A stretch of 64,000 bases of DNA from Ganoderma boninense (taxonomy: Eukaryota; Basidiomycota; Agaricomycetes; Polyporales; Polyporaceae), in the NCBI GenBank assembly GCA_002900995.3, contig CM035306.1, forward strand, positions 1,612,001 through 1,676,000. The letters are read 5' to 3'. The first letter of the stretch is position 1, and each line of letters opens with the position of its first letter. Below the pieces are notes generated by a model that saw nothing but the letters and a program-made list of their open reading frames with translations, made no database searches and was not told the origin of the DNA. Both the position numbers and the translations under genes were made by a program. Shown one piece after another: positions 21,293-31,709 of this stretch.

Positions 21293-24200
21293 TTACTTCA
21301 ATCGGTGTTTCTTCTTGTAATCTTTGAGAATATCTGGTGCATTCTTCAGATTCGATGCAGGTTCCCACGAATTCTCAAAGAATTCCCATCCCTTCCAGGA
21401 TACAAGGTATTGCAGCCATTTATTTCGACCGGTCCTTCGGTGATTGATTATGGCTTCTACTTCATGTTCTGGTTCTCCTTCGACTAGGTCTGGTGGAGGC
21501 CTAGGAAGGTCTGGACCATGTTCCTTTGTAGTCCTGTACGGCGTGAGTAGTGCCGCATGGAATACTGGGTGAATCTTCCACTTCTTTGGAAGACCTAGTT
21601 TGAATGTGACCGGACCTAATACCTCTGTGATGGTAAATGGTCCTTCTCGTTTTGGTGCTAGCTTTCGGTACGGATAAGGCAATTTGAGATTGGTATTCTC
21701 GAGAAGTACCTTATCTCCCTTCTTGAAGTTTACTGGTGCCGCTGCCGAGTATCGGGTCATAGCCATTGCTGCCTGTGCATGTGAGGCTATGGTGTTCTCT
21801 CGGTCTTGTCGGAGTTCTGTGAGACGTTCCTCCGTGCTCGGGTGTTTTATGTTGCTTCGAACAGTTCCTATACCCTTTGGTTGGTATCCATATAGGAGTT
21901 CGAATGGGGATTTGCCGGTGGATGAATGGGTTCGCTGGTTGTGTGCGAATGCCCAAGCTGGTAAGAAGTCTGCCCATTTGTCCGGGTTATTGGCACAATA
22001 GATCCGTAGGTCTAGGTCAATTTCCTGATTGACACGTTCCGTTTGTCCATCCGTCTGTGGGTGATAGGCTGTGCTTAATGAAGTCTGGATTCCAAGTACT
22101 TCGTGAAGTTCTCGGAATGCTTGTGCGGCGAATTGCAGTCCTCGGTCAGAGATGATTTTCTGTGGGAGTCCGTAGTGACTGAATGTGTCCTTCCATAGTA
22201 GTTTCGCTGCTCCCATGGCTGTGATTTGTTTTGTGCATGGGCTCAGAACCACTGCTTTGGTGACGTCATGGTCTACTACGACCTGGATTGCATCATATCC
22301 GTCCTCCGTGGGAGGTAGGTCCGTAATGTAATCCATGGTGATTACTTGGAAAGGTTCCGTGTTGCCGCTGTGTGGGATTGGCATGAGTGGTGCCTTGGTT
22401 GGGTTTGTTCGAACTTTAGTTGTTTGGCATGTGGCACATCCTCGGACGTAGTTGGAGATGAATTGACTCATTCCATCCCAGTAATATTCCCGTTTTACTA
22501 GGTCCTTTGTCTTCTGGATTCCAGGATGGGCCATGTGTACTGGCTCATGATGCATCTTGACGATGTCTCGGCGGAGATTATCATCAGGTGGCACATACAC
22601 TTTATCCTTGTATAGGAGGATGCCTTCATCATCGGTCCAGTCTTCTGGTTTGCCAAAGCCTGGGCGTTGTTGAATTTTGCCTTTACTGGTTAGTAGGTCA
22701 ATCAACTGCGGGTCTCGGGCCTTGTTACTGCGGATTCTTTCCTGGAGTTCCACATTGACAGCCTTCGCAAATACTTCCTCTTTGAGTAGGATGACGTCTT
22801 CGTTGTCATTTTCCCCCCTGTCATGGTCTGGCCTCCTGGACAGAGCGTCGGCCTGGACCAGTTCTTTTCCAGGGTTGTACTTCAATTTGTAATTGAAGGT
22901 GTCCAAGAAGATTTTCCATCGGGCTTGTCGGCGGTTCACCTTTTGAGAGGATTTGAAGTACGTGAGGTTCTTGTGATCAGTCAGAATTTCGATGGGGTGT
23001 GGAGACCCTTGTAAGAAGTGTCTCCATGCTTCGAATGCTCTGATGATCGAGAGTAGTTCCCTCTCATAGATTTGGTAGTTCCGTTCGGCTTCAGTGAATG
23101 ACTTGGACAGGTATGCACATGGGTGCCATATTCCATTTGCATCTTGTTGTCGGAGTACGGCTCCTGTGGCTACTCCTGACGCATCACATTCCAATTGAAA
23201 TGGTGCATGTGGGTCAGGGATTTGAAGGACGGGTTCTTGTGTGAATTGACTTTTTAATTCTTGGAAGGCTTGTTCATGTTCAGGTTCCCATTTCCAGGGG
23301 TTATCCTTTTTAGTTAATTCGGTTAAGGGTTTGGCAATGGTCGAATAGTTTCGAATGAATCTTCGGTAGAAGTTTCCAAACCCTAAGAATGATTGGACCT
23401 GTTTGACTGTTTTGGGTGACGGCCATTCATGTATGGCTTTGAGTTTGACAGGGTCCATTGCGATTCGTCCCTTGCTGATAATGGCTCCGAGGAATTCCAC
23501 TTCTGGAACTTCGAATTTGCACTTTTCTGGTTTCAGGTACAAGTCGTGTTGCTGAAGTCGTTCTAGTACTCGGCAAGTTCGTTTTCGGTGTTCTTCCATT
23601 TCTTCTGAGAAGATGAGGATGTCATCCATGTAAATGATCATCCATCCTTCCCGAAGTAGGTCTTGGAAGATGGTGTCCATCATTGTCTGGAATGTGGTGG
23701 GTGCGTTGCATAATCCAAAGAACATGACCATGGGTTCGAACAGTCCTAATGGTGTGATGAATGCTGCTTTGTGTTGATCACCATCTCGGATTCTGATGTT
23801 GTTGTATCCCGCTCTTACATCGAATTTGGTGAATATTCCTGCATTACCGATTTGATTTGTCAGATTGTCCGGTAGTGGTAGGGGGTAGGCATTCTTAACT
23901 GTGATATCATTGAGGGCTCGATAGTCTTGAATGGGTCGTAGTGTTCCGTCTTTCTTTGAAACAAAGAAAAATGGCGAGGCAAAGGGTGATTCAGATCTTC
24001 GGATGAATCCTTTTGCCAGATTTTCATCTACGAATTTGCGTAGCTCCTCTTTTTCAGTTAGAGTTAGTGGATATATCTTTTCCCACTTCTTATTTTGCAG
24101 GTTCTTTTCTGGGTTAAATTCGATTTTGTGGTCCCATGGGCGTGTTGGTGGAAATCGTTCTGCTGCTCTTTTTTCGAATACCTTGGTAAATCCTTGAGCA

Positions 24201-24421
24201 TAGTCAGGTACGAGTTCCGATAGTGGTATCTCTTGTTTTCCTTGGTTGGCTGCAATGGCAATTTCCGTGGATATTGTTGTCTTGCGTAGGTTTGCAGCAT
24301 TATCCCATAAATATTTGAGCACCTTTGAGGGGTTATGAGTTAGTTGATTGTCCTCAATTTTTTCTATTGGAGCTTCAATATAAGAGATTACTGTGTCTTG
24401 CACTGGCACCATTCCTGGCAA
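21293..24421 (-). CDS. pol: Gypsy G Pol: reverse transcriptase, RNase H, integrase, chromodomain
   Basis: A 1042-codon open frame, intact. RT: SPFFFVSKKDGTLRPIQDYR (about residues 148-167), FTKFDVRAGYNN, and catalytic YMDDILIF (about 270). RNase H: ECDASGVATGAVL and LTDHKNLTYF. Integrase: HHCC finger (HHEPVHMAHPG ... CATCQTTK), catalytic D in TMDYITDLP, D in SDRGLQF and E in TERVNQE. The C-terminal chromodomain is HEVEAIINHRR...YLVSWKGW..FENSWE. Family order and chromodomain mark a Ty3/gypsy chromovirus. The frame is open about 90 bp above the listed start, down to an in-frame TGA, and two more stops separate it from the protease, so expression as Gag-Pol needs recoding or the copy is dead. 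Confidence 0.92.
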   Translation of the reverse strand: MPGMVPVQDTVISYIEAPIEKIEDNQLTHNPSKVLKYLWDNAANLRKTTISTEIAIAANQGKQEIPLSELVPDYAQGFTKVFEKRAAERFPPTRPWDHKIEFNPEKNLQNKKWEKIYPLTLTEKEELRKFVDENLAKGFIRRSESPFASPFFFVSKKDGTLRPIQDYRALNDITVKNAYPLPLPDNLTNQIGNAGIFTKFDVRAGYNNIRIRDGDQHKAAFITPLGLFEPMVMFFGLCNAPTTFQTMMDTIFQDLLREGWMIIYMDDILIFSEEMEEHRKRTCRVLERLQQHDLYLKPEKCKFEVPEVEFLGAIISKGRIAMDPVKLKAIHEWPSPKTVKQVQSFLGFGNFYRRFIRNYSTIAKPLTELTKKDNPWKWEPEHEQAFQELKSQFTQEPVLQIPDPHAPFQLECDASGVATGAVLRQQDANGIWHPCAYLSKSFTEAERNYQIYERELLSIIRAFEAWRHFLQGSPHPIEILTDHKNLTYFKSSQKVNRRQARWKIFLDTFNYKLKYNPGKELVQADALSRRPDHDRGENDNEDVILLKEEVFAKAVNVELQERIRSNKARDPQLIDLLTSKGKIQQRPGFGKPEDWTDDEGILLYKDKVYVPPDDNLRRDIVKMHHEPVHMAHPGIQKTKDLVKREYYWDGMSQFISNYVRGCATCQTTKVRTNPTKAPLMPIPHSGNTEPFQVITMDYITDLPPTEDGYDAIQVVVDHDVTKAVVLSPCTKQITAMGAAKLLWKDTFSHYGLPQKIISDRGLQFAAQAFRELHEVLGIQTSLSTAYHPQTDGQTERVNQEIDLDLRIYCANNPDKWADFLPAWAFAHNQRTHSSTGKSPFELLYGYQPKGIGTVRSNIKHPSTEERLTELRQDRENTIASHAQAAMAMTRYSAAAPVNFKKGDKVLLENTNLKLPYPYRKLAPKREGPFTITEVLGPVTFKLGLPKKWKIHPVFHAALLTPYRTTKEHGPDLPRPPPDLVEGEPEHEVEAIINHRRTGRNKWLQYLVSWKGWEFFENSWEPASNLKNAPDILKDYKKKHRLK

Positions 24422-24649
24422 TCCCCACAGTGTTCTGTCCGGGGGATTGTGTGCCTGTTGATACTGATATATCTTCTGTTCTTTTTGAATGGTTTTAGGG
24501 TCAAATTTGACTCAGCCACTTTGCCAATCAATGGTAGGATTATATCTGCAGATCTATGGCATTCCTAAGATGATGTTGTCTCTTCTCAAATCCCCTATAT
24601 ACCATCGAGTCAGTAGTCGTTGGTTCTTGACTCTGAATGTCCCTTCGAC

Positions 24650-24940
24650 TCAGTGGGTAATATTTCCCTTTTTGTTCACACTGTCATCCGCATTACGAAA
24701 TGTAAGCGCTCTTGGCAATCTGACAGTTGGTAGGTTGTACTGTTCCACTAGTCTCGAGTTGATGATGATGGCTTCTGCTCCAGTGTCGATAAGGGCTTTG
24801 ACTTCAACGGCTTTACCTCCCACCTCAATGTAACCAGGTATCAACATGGCGTTCCTGCGCCGTTGTGTATTGGTTACAAGGTTTACATGGTGGGAGTTTC
24901 GGTCAGACAGGTCAGGCGTTGAATCTGTCTGTCTGTTCAA
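24650..24940 (-). pseudogene. Gypsy G protease domain, cut by in-frame stops
   Basis: The retropepsin motif ALIDTGAEAIIINSRLV is visible near residue 50. The second protease block (NIILGMP...NPTIDWQSG) is encoded further down at about 24510-24600, but three in-frame stop codons (TGA, TAG, TGA) interrupt the link to pol. The encoded residues stay protease-like across the stops, so this is not an intron. Confidence 0.78.
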
Positions 24941-25218
24941 AAATCCGTTTCGTCCGGGTCAAAGTCCTGTTGGATCACCTCTACCTGGTATTCATCATCT
25001 TCACTCGGCTTTCCTGTCGACTTCTCAGAGTCGCTTTCATTGTCTCCTTCACCTGCTTCTGAATCTTCAGTGACGATTTGTCTAACCTTTCGATTGACTC
25101 GTCGCCCTGGTTTACCTCCCTTAGCTCTATTTGGACATTCTTTGGCCTGATGTCCTTGTTTGTGGCAAAAGAAGCATAAGTTTTGCTGCAGGTGTCTTGA
25201 GCGCTCTTGCAACGTCAT
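24937..25218 (-). CDS. Gypsy G nucleocapsid zinc knuckle segment
   Basis: A 93-residue frame with a CCHC knuckle CFFCHKQGHQAKEC, then a basic and acidic tail (GRRVNRKVRQIV, DNESDSEKS). By position and content it is the C-terminal end of Gag, now in a different frame from the main Gag ORF. A frameshift near 25220-25330 separates them. Confidence 0.72.
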   Translation of the reverse strand: MTLQERSRHLQQNLCFFCHKQGHQAKECPNRAKGGKPGRRVNRKVRQIVTEDSEAGEGDNESDSEKSTGKPSEDDEYQVEVIQQDFDPDETDF

Positions 25219-25284
25219 CTTGTTTACGTTGGCTGTAGCACTGGTGTCGGTCGTGTCGGGCTTCTCGGAGGAGTCACGGATATT

Positions 25285-26928
25285 TCATCGAACTTTCGCT
25301 TGCGTGGTCTTGCGTCTAGGCTTACGCCTGCGAAGGTTTCCATCAATCTTTCGATTGATGAGGCCTTGTTCATAGATCTCTGTGGCTCGCCCGATCCAGT
25401 CCCAAATGTTAGTTGGGAGTGGAAATGATGTGGAGATCTTGTTTCGGATCCACGATGGTAGGGCATTCCGGTAGTATGACATGCTGATTTGTCCATCAAG
25501 GATGTGACTGTACTTGATGAGGGTGTTGAACTGTGCATTGAAGGCATGGATGTCGTTGAAGTCTTCAAGGGATAGTTCTTCGAGGTCCAACATAGCATTA
25601 TCGGTTTGGTTGAGTGGCGTGTATGAGGTGCGAAGGAGAGCCTCAAAGTCCTTCCAGGTTGGCATATTTCGAGGATCATCCCGTATCTTGTCGACCTGAT
25701 GCTTCTTCCAGTATTTGATGTCTCCTTCTCCAAGATAGGATAATGCGTATGCAACCTTCGCCCTGTCTGTGCCATACTTGTCGGGGTCTCCCATGAATAC
25801 GAGGAATAGTTGGTCAAGGAATCCTTCGAGCTTGTTCCTGTCTCCATTAAAGATCTCAGGTTCCTTGATCTTGACTCTTCCTCTTTGAGGTTGGGCATTG
25901 GGGACTGCAAGGTACTGCGGTCCGGCTGGTCCACCTCCTCCTGGTCCTCCTGGCCCACCTCCACCTGGTCCACCTGGCCCACCTCCACCTGGTCCACCTG
26001 GTCCACCTCCGTTTCCATGTGGGTTTGGCATATCGTCACCTCCATCTCCTCCGCCTGATCCTCCTGTATCTCTATCTTCTCTAGGATCATCATCGTCATT
26101 GCCCACTTCGTCCTTGGGATTTTCAGAAGATGATTTTTTAGAAGAACTTGTTTGTACAGAGAGTGACCATTGTGAGAACGGTTTGGGTGGTATGATCGAT
26201 CCAAATGCTGCACTGGCACTTTCGGCGGGTGTAGGTGTTGTGTCTGCTGGCCGACTAAATTTTCCGATACCTCGGAATTGGAGTCGGTCAGCGAATGGAT
26301 ATTGGTGCGAGTTTCTGAGCATGAGGTCTGCGAACTTGTTTTCATCTTCCTTTTTGATTCCCAAGCTCGATAGTTCTTTTTCAAAGGCTTTCGGTTGGTC
26401 TGGGTCCATGAATCCATGGTAGTCGATTCCATTCCAGTGGACTCGATACTCAAGTTCCACAAGTTGTTGTGGTTTTCCTGTATCCATGGGTTTTGGTTCT
26501 GGTTCTTGCTCTGGCTTCTTTCCTTTGCCTTCAGTGGATGGTTCCTGACCTTCCTCAACTTCGTCTTCAACTCCTTCTTCACTTCCTTCTTCTTCAACTT
26601 CTGACTCTTGAGGATCCTTAGGCTTGTTAGCCAAGGGATTCTTGGGAGTTGTTGAGATTGGACTTCCTTTCGGGGTCCTAAGTGATGGAAGTATTTCCGG
26701 AAATTTACCGTATGGATTCTTTGCTTTGACTGGTCCCTCCTGACTTGGCTGGGGGATTCTGAGTGATCCTCCTAGTTTGGTTTCTACCTTGATCCGTTGA
26801 TATCGTTGTGGACACAGTAAATTTTCACACGATTCCCACTTCTTTGTGAGTGATGATGGATTTCGATGACAGTCTCTTTGAGTTTTGGTATCGAATGCGT
26901 GTTGGAATCCGATACACTCTAGGCTCAT
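25285..26928 (-). CDS. gag: Gypsy G Gag (capsid), with glycine-proline repeats
   Basis: A 547-residue frame. The first third is charged and low-complexity (EVEEEGSEEGVEDEVEEG). The middle has a GGPGGPGGGGPGGPGGGG array (about residues 310-345). The last 200 residues form the Retrotrans_gag core (FNGDRNKLEGFLDQLFLVF, WKDFEALLRTSY, FNAQFNTLIKY, YYRNALPSWIR). It ends at KTTQAKVR before the frame changes toward the zinc knuckle. The listed start may not be the true one, since Gag-like sequence continues upstream at 26991-27635 in another frame. Confidence 0.8.
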   Translation of the reverse strand: MSLECIGFQHAFDTKTQRDCHRNPSSLTKKWESCENLLCPQRYQRIKVETKLGGSLRIPQPSQEGPVKAKNPYGKFPEILPSLRTPKGSPISTTPKNPLANKPKDPQESEVEEEGSEEGVEDEVEEGQEPSTEGKGKKPEQEPEPKPMDTGKPQQLVELEYRVHWNGIDYHGFMDPDQPKAFEKELSSLGIKKEDENKFADLMLRNSHQYPFADRLQFRGIGKFSRPADTTPTPAESASAAFGSIIPPKPFSQWSLSVQTSSSKKSSSENPKDEVGNDDDDPREDRDTGGSGGGDGGDDMPNPHGNGGGPGGPGGGGPGGPGGGGPGGPGGGGPAGPQYLAVPNAQPQRGRVKIKEPEIFNGDRNKLEGFLDQLFLVFMGDPDKYGTDRAKVAYALSYLGEGDIKYWKKHQVDKIRDDPRNMPTWKDFEALLRTSYTPLNQTDNAMLDLEELSLEDFNDIHAFNAQFNTLIKYSHILDGQISMSYYRNALPSWIRNKISTSFPLPTNIWDWIGRATEIYEQGLINRKIDGNLRRRKPRRKTTQAKVR

Positions 26929-26990
26929 TGACTGGTGATGTAGGAACGATTGAGGTGCTGTCTGTAGTATCGTTCCGCGTTAATGAGTCG

Positions 26991-27635
26991 TCAAAGGACT
27001 TCGATTTCCTGTGGCACTCTGGTGTCGATGAGGTTTGATGGGTCGTGCAATGCGTTCTTGACTGTAACGATTCCCTGGAGTAGTGATCGGTGGAATAGGT
27101 CTTCAGTCCAAACGGGTCTTTCTAAATCTTCGAACTGCCACTGGAGTAGGATGGTTTCGACTGCTTTCAGGTGTTCAAGAAGGTCTCGCACTTGTTGGTG
27201 GCTTCGTCCAACGATGGTGGAAGATCTTTTGATCTCTGAAAGGTTGGTGGTTACCACTTCAATCCAATCCCAGAGATGAGAGCGAACTCTGTGGGTTTGT
27301 CGATCGTGGTACAGTCCTGATACCGATGTCCCAACTGTGTTCCTTGCAGCTGCTAAGATTGTCCTGGCTGTGATGCCGTCTATGTCTTTCTTGAACTCAA
27401 TTCCGGCCTGTCGGAGGATGTTTTCCTCGGCTTGAGTTAGAATAGTTCCTGACTGCTCGGGGCTTTCTTCCTTTATTGCCGGGAGCTTGTCCACCTGTCT
27501 TCTTCCAAATACCGGTGTTCTAGATCTCGTTGGGGTCTCCTGCCAATATACTGTTGGTATGACAGGCCTGACGTCTTCTTTGGGCGGTACTGGTGGTGGA
27601 AACACTGATACTGTGGAACGGGTTTCTATAGGCAC
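26991..27635 (-). CDS. Gypsy G N-terminal Gag-region ORF (214 residues)
   Basis: An open frame with helical content (ILRQAGIEFKKDIDGITARTILAAARNT, QVRDLLEHLKAVETILLQWQFEDLE). There is no recognised domain. It lies between the 5' LTR and Gag and may be the matrix-like N-terminus of Gag. The frame stays open upstream toward about 27840 without an ATG, so the start is undetermined. Confidence 0.5.
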   Translation of the reverse strand: MPIETRSTVSVFPPPVPPKEDVRPVIPTVYWQETPTRSRTPVFGRRQVDKLPAIKEESPEQSGTILTQAEENILRQAGIEFKKDIDGITARTILAAARNTVGTSVSGLYHDRQTHRVRSHLWDWIEVVTTNLSEIKRSSTIVGRSHQQVRDLLEHLKAVETILLQWQFEDLERPVWTEDLFHRSLLQGIVTVKNALHDPSNLIDTRVPQEIEVL

Positions 27636-28091
27636 TACTTCTGTCTTCTCTTTATTGAATCTGTGAAGCCACGTCCTTGTGGGTTTGGCTGGACCGTATG
27701 TGTCTCGCCAAATGTTTATTGGCGTGTCTTCAACAAATCTGGCAAAGTGTGTTCCTGGCTTTGGTCCCTTTGACGATCCCTGTTGGAATTGTCCTTGACC
27801 TGCCGTGGTGCCTTCTTTCCTTGTTCCGTTCGACGTTATACGTCGTTCTTCTTTATACAGACTTCACTACAGTGACAGTCTCTTGACGTAGTCTTCTTGA
27901 CTTCGCTACTTGAGTCGTTCCGGGTGACTAGCACTTCCGACTATTATAGCGACAGTCTCAGACTGTTGTCGACTGGACTTTGTTACTTGTGTCGTTCCGG
28001 GTGACTAGCACTCCCGACAGCTATAACAACAGTCCCTGGTGGTGTGGGTTCTCTGCACCTGAAAAGGTGGAGCGCAGAGTTTTCAGTCTAA

Positions 28092-28602
28092 TGTTACGTC
28101 CTTAACCTAGTGGACTTACAGTTCAATAGGTTAGGCCGTTTAGACCAAAGACTAGTGACTGACTAGAGTTTGGATACTAGACTTGTTAGGTCTAGAGGAC
28201 GTAGGGGTATGAAGGTACTGCTCGCAGAGCAGTAGCTGGATAGACAAGAGACTGAAAACTGGGGGGTCACTGCTGAGGTGTCGCCCCTTATATACATGTA
28301 GGATCCTAAGGTTTCAGGCTATGTATGTAGTGACTGTAACTATAGGTTCAAGGCTATGGACTGCGGACTGCGGGCTGTGGACTGCGGGCTGTGGACTGCG
28401 GACTGCGGACTGCGGGCTGTGGACTGCGGGCTGTGGGCTGTGGGCTATGTACTGTGATCTATGTACTTGGTTACCGTGGGCTGTGGTCCCTGTGCTGTAT
28501 CCTGGGTGCTATGTACGTGGTTACTCCTTAATGTAATAGGTCTTTAGTAATGAAAGGGAAAAGTATGGTTGTAGTAAGCCTGCTTACTATACGTCCGTAA
28601 CA
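28092..28602 (-). repeat. 5' LTR of gypsy G
   Basis: 511 bp, the same as 16884-17394 apart from one A/G difference seen in the minisatellite. The internal region begins on the minus strand with TTAGACTGAAAACTC, not TGG. The right TSD CAAGG is at 28603-28607. Confidence 0.93.
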
Positions 28603-28607
28603 CAAGG

Positions 28608-28682
28608 ACGACATTGGACGTAAACTAATTGAGAAAGGAAACCTGGGCGCTAAGGCAGGCGCCAAACGGGGTGTTTGTGACA
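28608..28682 (-). repeat. LTR between gypsy A and B, distal part
   Basis: The last 75 bp of the LTR started at 16498, separated by element G. It ends in TGTGACA, beside a polypurine tract belonging to B (GGAGGGGGGTACTG on the minus strand). This end differs clearly from the same end of the A LTR. Confidence 0.82.
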
Positions 28683-31600
28683 GTACCCCCCTCCTAAGGG
28701 TTGTGCCCTCACGACCGACTCTTCTTGTTGAGGGGACCAGGGGCCTCCGGGTGTGTTGAATGGAATTTCTTTACTACCAGTGGCACATTGCTCAGGTCTG
28801 CTGCGTCTTCCCAGCTGTCTTGCTCAGGGCTCCACCCCTTCCAGTGTACAAGGTACTGCAACTTCTTCCACCGCCCATAGTGGTGGAACTCTAGTACTGC
28901 TTCAACTTTGTACTCCTCCTCTCCTTCTACTTTGATAGGAGCCAGTTCAGGTGGGTGTCGACCAGGGAGTTTGCTCTCTTTGTGTGGGAGTAGCAAGGAT
29001 ATATGGAATACCGGGTGCATCGTGAGGTCCTTTGGGAGTTTGAGTTCATATGCCAGGTTGCCTACTTTGCATTTGACTGGGTAAGGGCCTGCATAGTGGT
29101 CAACCAACTTCCTTGATACTCCAGGGATGCGGAAGTTCCTTGTGTCGAGCCACATCTTCTGGCCCTCCTTAAACTCTGGAGTGTCTCGTACATGGTCATA
29201 GTACTCCTTCATCCGTTTGGCTATTAGAGTCAGTGCTGCAGTCGCATCCTCTCATGCACGTCGTAGCTCCTCATGTCGTTCATCTGCTGGACGAGTGTGA
29301 GTGTGAGTTGAAGGCAAACTCTACTATTGGCATCCACTTGACCCAGTCATTGCGGTGTTGTGTGCAGTACATGCTCAAGTACGCCTCAATCTCCTGATTT
29401 CACCGTTCAGATTGGCCATCTGTCTGGGAATGGTAGGCAGTAGACATTGCACTCTCGATGCCAAGTCCCTTGAGGATCACACAGAAGAGCTTGCTCGAGA
29501 ACTGTGGTCCTCGGTCAGAGACTATCTTGCGCGACAGGCCGTGAAGATGGAAGTACTCTCGGATGAAGTTGTCTGCGGCTCCTTCAGTGTCAATCTCGTT
29601 GGTGCAGGGGATAAGATAGATCATCCTCCCATGTCAATCAACAATGAGCTGGAGTGCATTGAATCCATCTACCATTGGTAATCTGGTGATGAAGTCGCAG
29701 GTTACTACCTGGCCAGGGCGGTCTGGGATCTTGTTGGGCTGTAGGGGACCATATGGCTTTGTATGTGAGTTTTTGCCACGGCGACAGGTGTCACAGGTCT
29801 CCATGTACTGCTTGACAAACTTGCCCATGCTCAGCCACCAGTAGTTGTGCAAGACAAGCTCCAGTGTCTTTGCCTGTCCAGGGTGTCTAGCGGGTGGGAG
29901 GTCATGGTGAATGCGTACAATCTCTGCTCGTAGTGCATCATCCTTGGGGACATAGACTCGGCCACGGTAAAGAAGTAGACCTTGCTCTGTGTTCCAGTCC
30001 ACCAAGTTGTTCTGTAGATGAGCGGGTCCTAGGCTGTTGAGCTTGCCAAGTGCATCTGCCACCTCCTGTTTGCGTTCTCCACACTCCCAAATACGTCAAA
30101 GCAATGCCTTCTCAGGGACTACTGACAAGTAACCTCATTTTGCTGCCATAACCTAGAAGTGACTTGGCTGCAGCATGGTACGTCCGAGTTTGTCTTCAGT
30201 GTCACCGTGCAGGTGGTCTGGCTGTCTCAACAGGGCATCCGCTCTACCATTTGAGGTTCCTGGCTTGTGTGAGATGACAAAGTCAAACCGTGACAAGTAC
30301 CGGGCCCATCGTGCCTGTCTGCGTGTGAGGTTTTGCGCCGTACACCAGTATTCGAGGTTCTTGTGATCTGACTGGATTTCGAACACACTAGGCAGCCCTT
30401 CAAAGTAGTGACACCAGGCTTGCAGGGCTCGGATGATTGCCAACATTTCCTTGTCATAGATCTCATAGTTCCGTTCAGCATCACTCATTAACTCAGAGTG
30501 GAAGGCTACAAGGTGCCATTTGCCATCCTCTGCTTCCTGAGACAGGACTCCGCCAGTTGCATAGCCAGAGGCGTCGACTTTGATGCGAGTCCTACGGTTA
30601 GGATCATACATCCGCAGGACAGGGCTTTCTACGAAGTGTCGTTTGAGCTCATCGAAGGCAGCCTGCTCCTCAGCTTCCCATTTCCAGGGTGCCTTGCCAG
30701 TGAGACGGTCTAGGGGTTTGCAGACTGCACTGAAGTCCTTTATGAACCGCCGATAGAAGTTCGCAAATCCACGGAACTTTCGTACGTCTGAGGCGTTCTG
30801 GGGAACAGGCCATTCAGCGATACCCTTGACCTTCACGGGGTCCATCTCCACCTGGTTTTCTGAGACGAGAACACTGAGGTACTCAACCTTAGGCTGTTCG
30901 AATTCGCACTTCTCCGGTTTGCAAAACAGGTCATGCTCTGCTAGACGCTTCAGGACTTCGCATACAAGTGTCCGATGCTCCTCGAGGTCATTGGTAAAGA
31001 TGAGGATGTCGTCGAGGTATATGGTTATCTTGCCGAGTATGATGAGGTCCTTAAAGATGTCATTCATGAGTGCAGAGAATGTGCTAGGCGAGTTGGCTAG
31101 CCCAAAAAACATGATGTTCGGTTCGAACAGTCCTTGGTTGGTCACAAAAGCTGTCTTCCATTCATCACCAGTCTTTATCCGTACGTTGTTGTACCCCCAG
31201 CATATGTCGAGCTTGGTAAAGTACTTGGCCCTTTTGAGTTGATCCATCAGGTCCAAAACCAATAGCAGTGGGTGATGGTTCTGGATGGTAATGTTGTTCA
31301 GTCGTCAATAGTCCTGTACTAGACGTAGACTGCCATCCTTCTTTTTGACGAAGAAGAAGGGTGAGGACATCAGTGACTTTGACTCCTGGATGTAACCTTT
31401 GGCCAAGTTCTTGCTAAGGAACTTGTCTAGCTCAGTTTGTTCACTGGGCAACAGGGGGTACACTCTGGAATGGAACATCTTTGCATCAGGTATGAGTTCG
31501 ATTGCATGATCGTAGGGGCCATGCTTGGGTAAGCGTTCAGATGCCTCTTTTGAAAAGACCTCAAGATATTCATGGTACTGCTTGGGCACGATCTCCTCGA

Positions 31601-31709
31601 CCAGGCAGATCTCCTTCTTCTGATACTCCTGCTCTGCAAGCTGCTGTGAATATGTGTGCGTTGCTGAAACAAAGAGTTTGGGTGCATTGTGAAGGGTCCG
31701 TCCAGTAGC
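28683..31709 (-). pseudogene. Gypsy B: decayed pol (RT, RNase H, integrase, chromodomain)
   Basis: This copy follows A closely in sequence but is riddled with stops and frameshifts. Pieces are: start of RT 31724-31305 (SSPFFFVKKKDGSLRLVQDY), RT/RNase H 31262-30153 (YLDDILIF, VDASGYATGG, SDHKNLEYW), integrase finger and core 30062-29634 (CDTCRRGK, TCDFITRLP), core 29624-29400 (SDRGPQFSS, HSQTDGQSER), and chromodomain end 29212-28709 (LVHWKGW). Compared with A many arginines have become Cys, His or stop. Gag and protease are missing, because the element is cut at 31710 by an LTR of opposite orientation. Confidence 0.85.

Larger units (their letters stand above)
16884..28602 (-). mobile_element. 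Gypsy-type LTR retrotransposon G, 11.7 kb, recent, with extra 3' ORFs
   Basis: Complete element: LTRs 16884-17394 and 28092-28602 (511 bp each, one difference noticed on reading), perfect 5-bp TSD CAAGG. Minus-strand order is Gag N-terminal ORF (27635-26991), Gag (26928-25285), zinc knuckle (25218-24937), protease (24940-24650), pol (24421-21293) with YMDD, DDE and chromodomain, then a 3.9-kb region with at least four further minus-strand ORFs before the 3' LTR. It is inserted in the LTR shared by A and B and is the youngest event in the nest. Standard gypsy elements are 5-7 kb, so the extra region is unusual. Confidence 0.93.
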
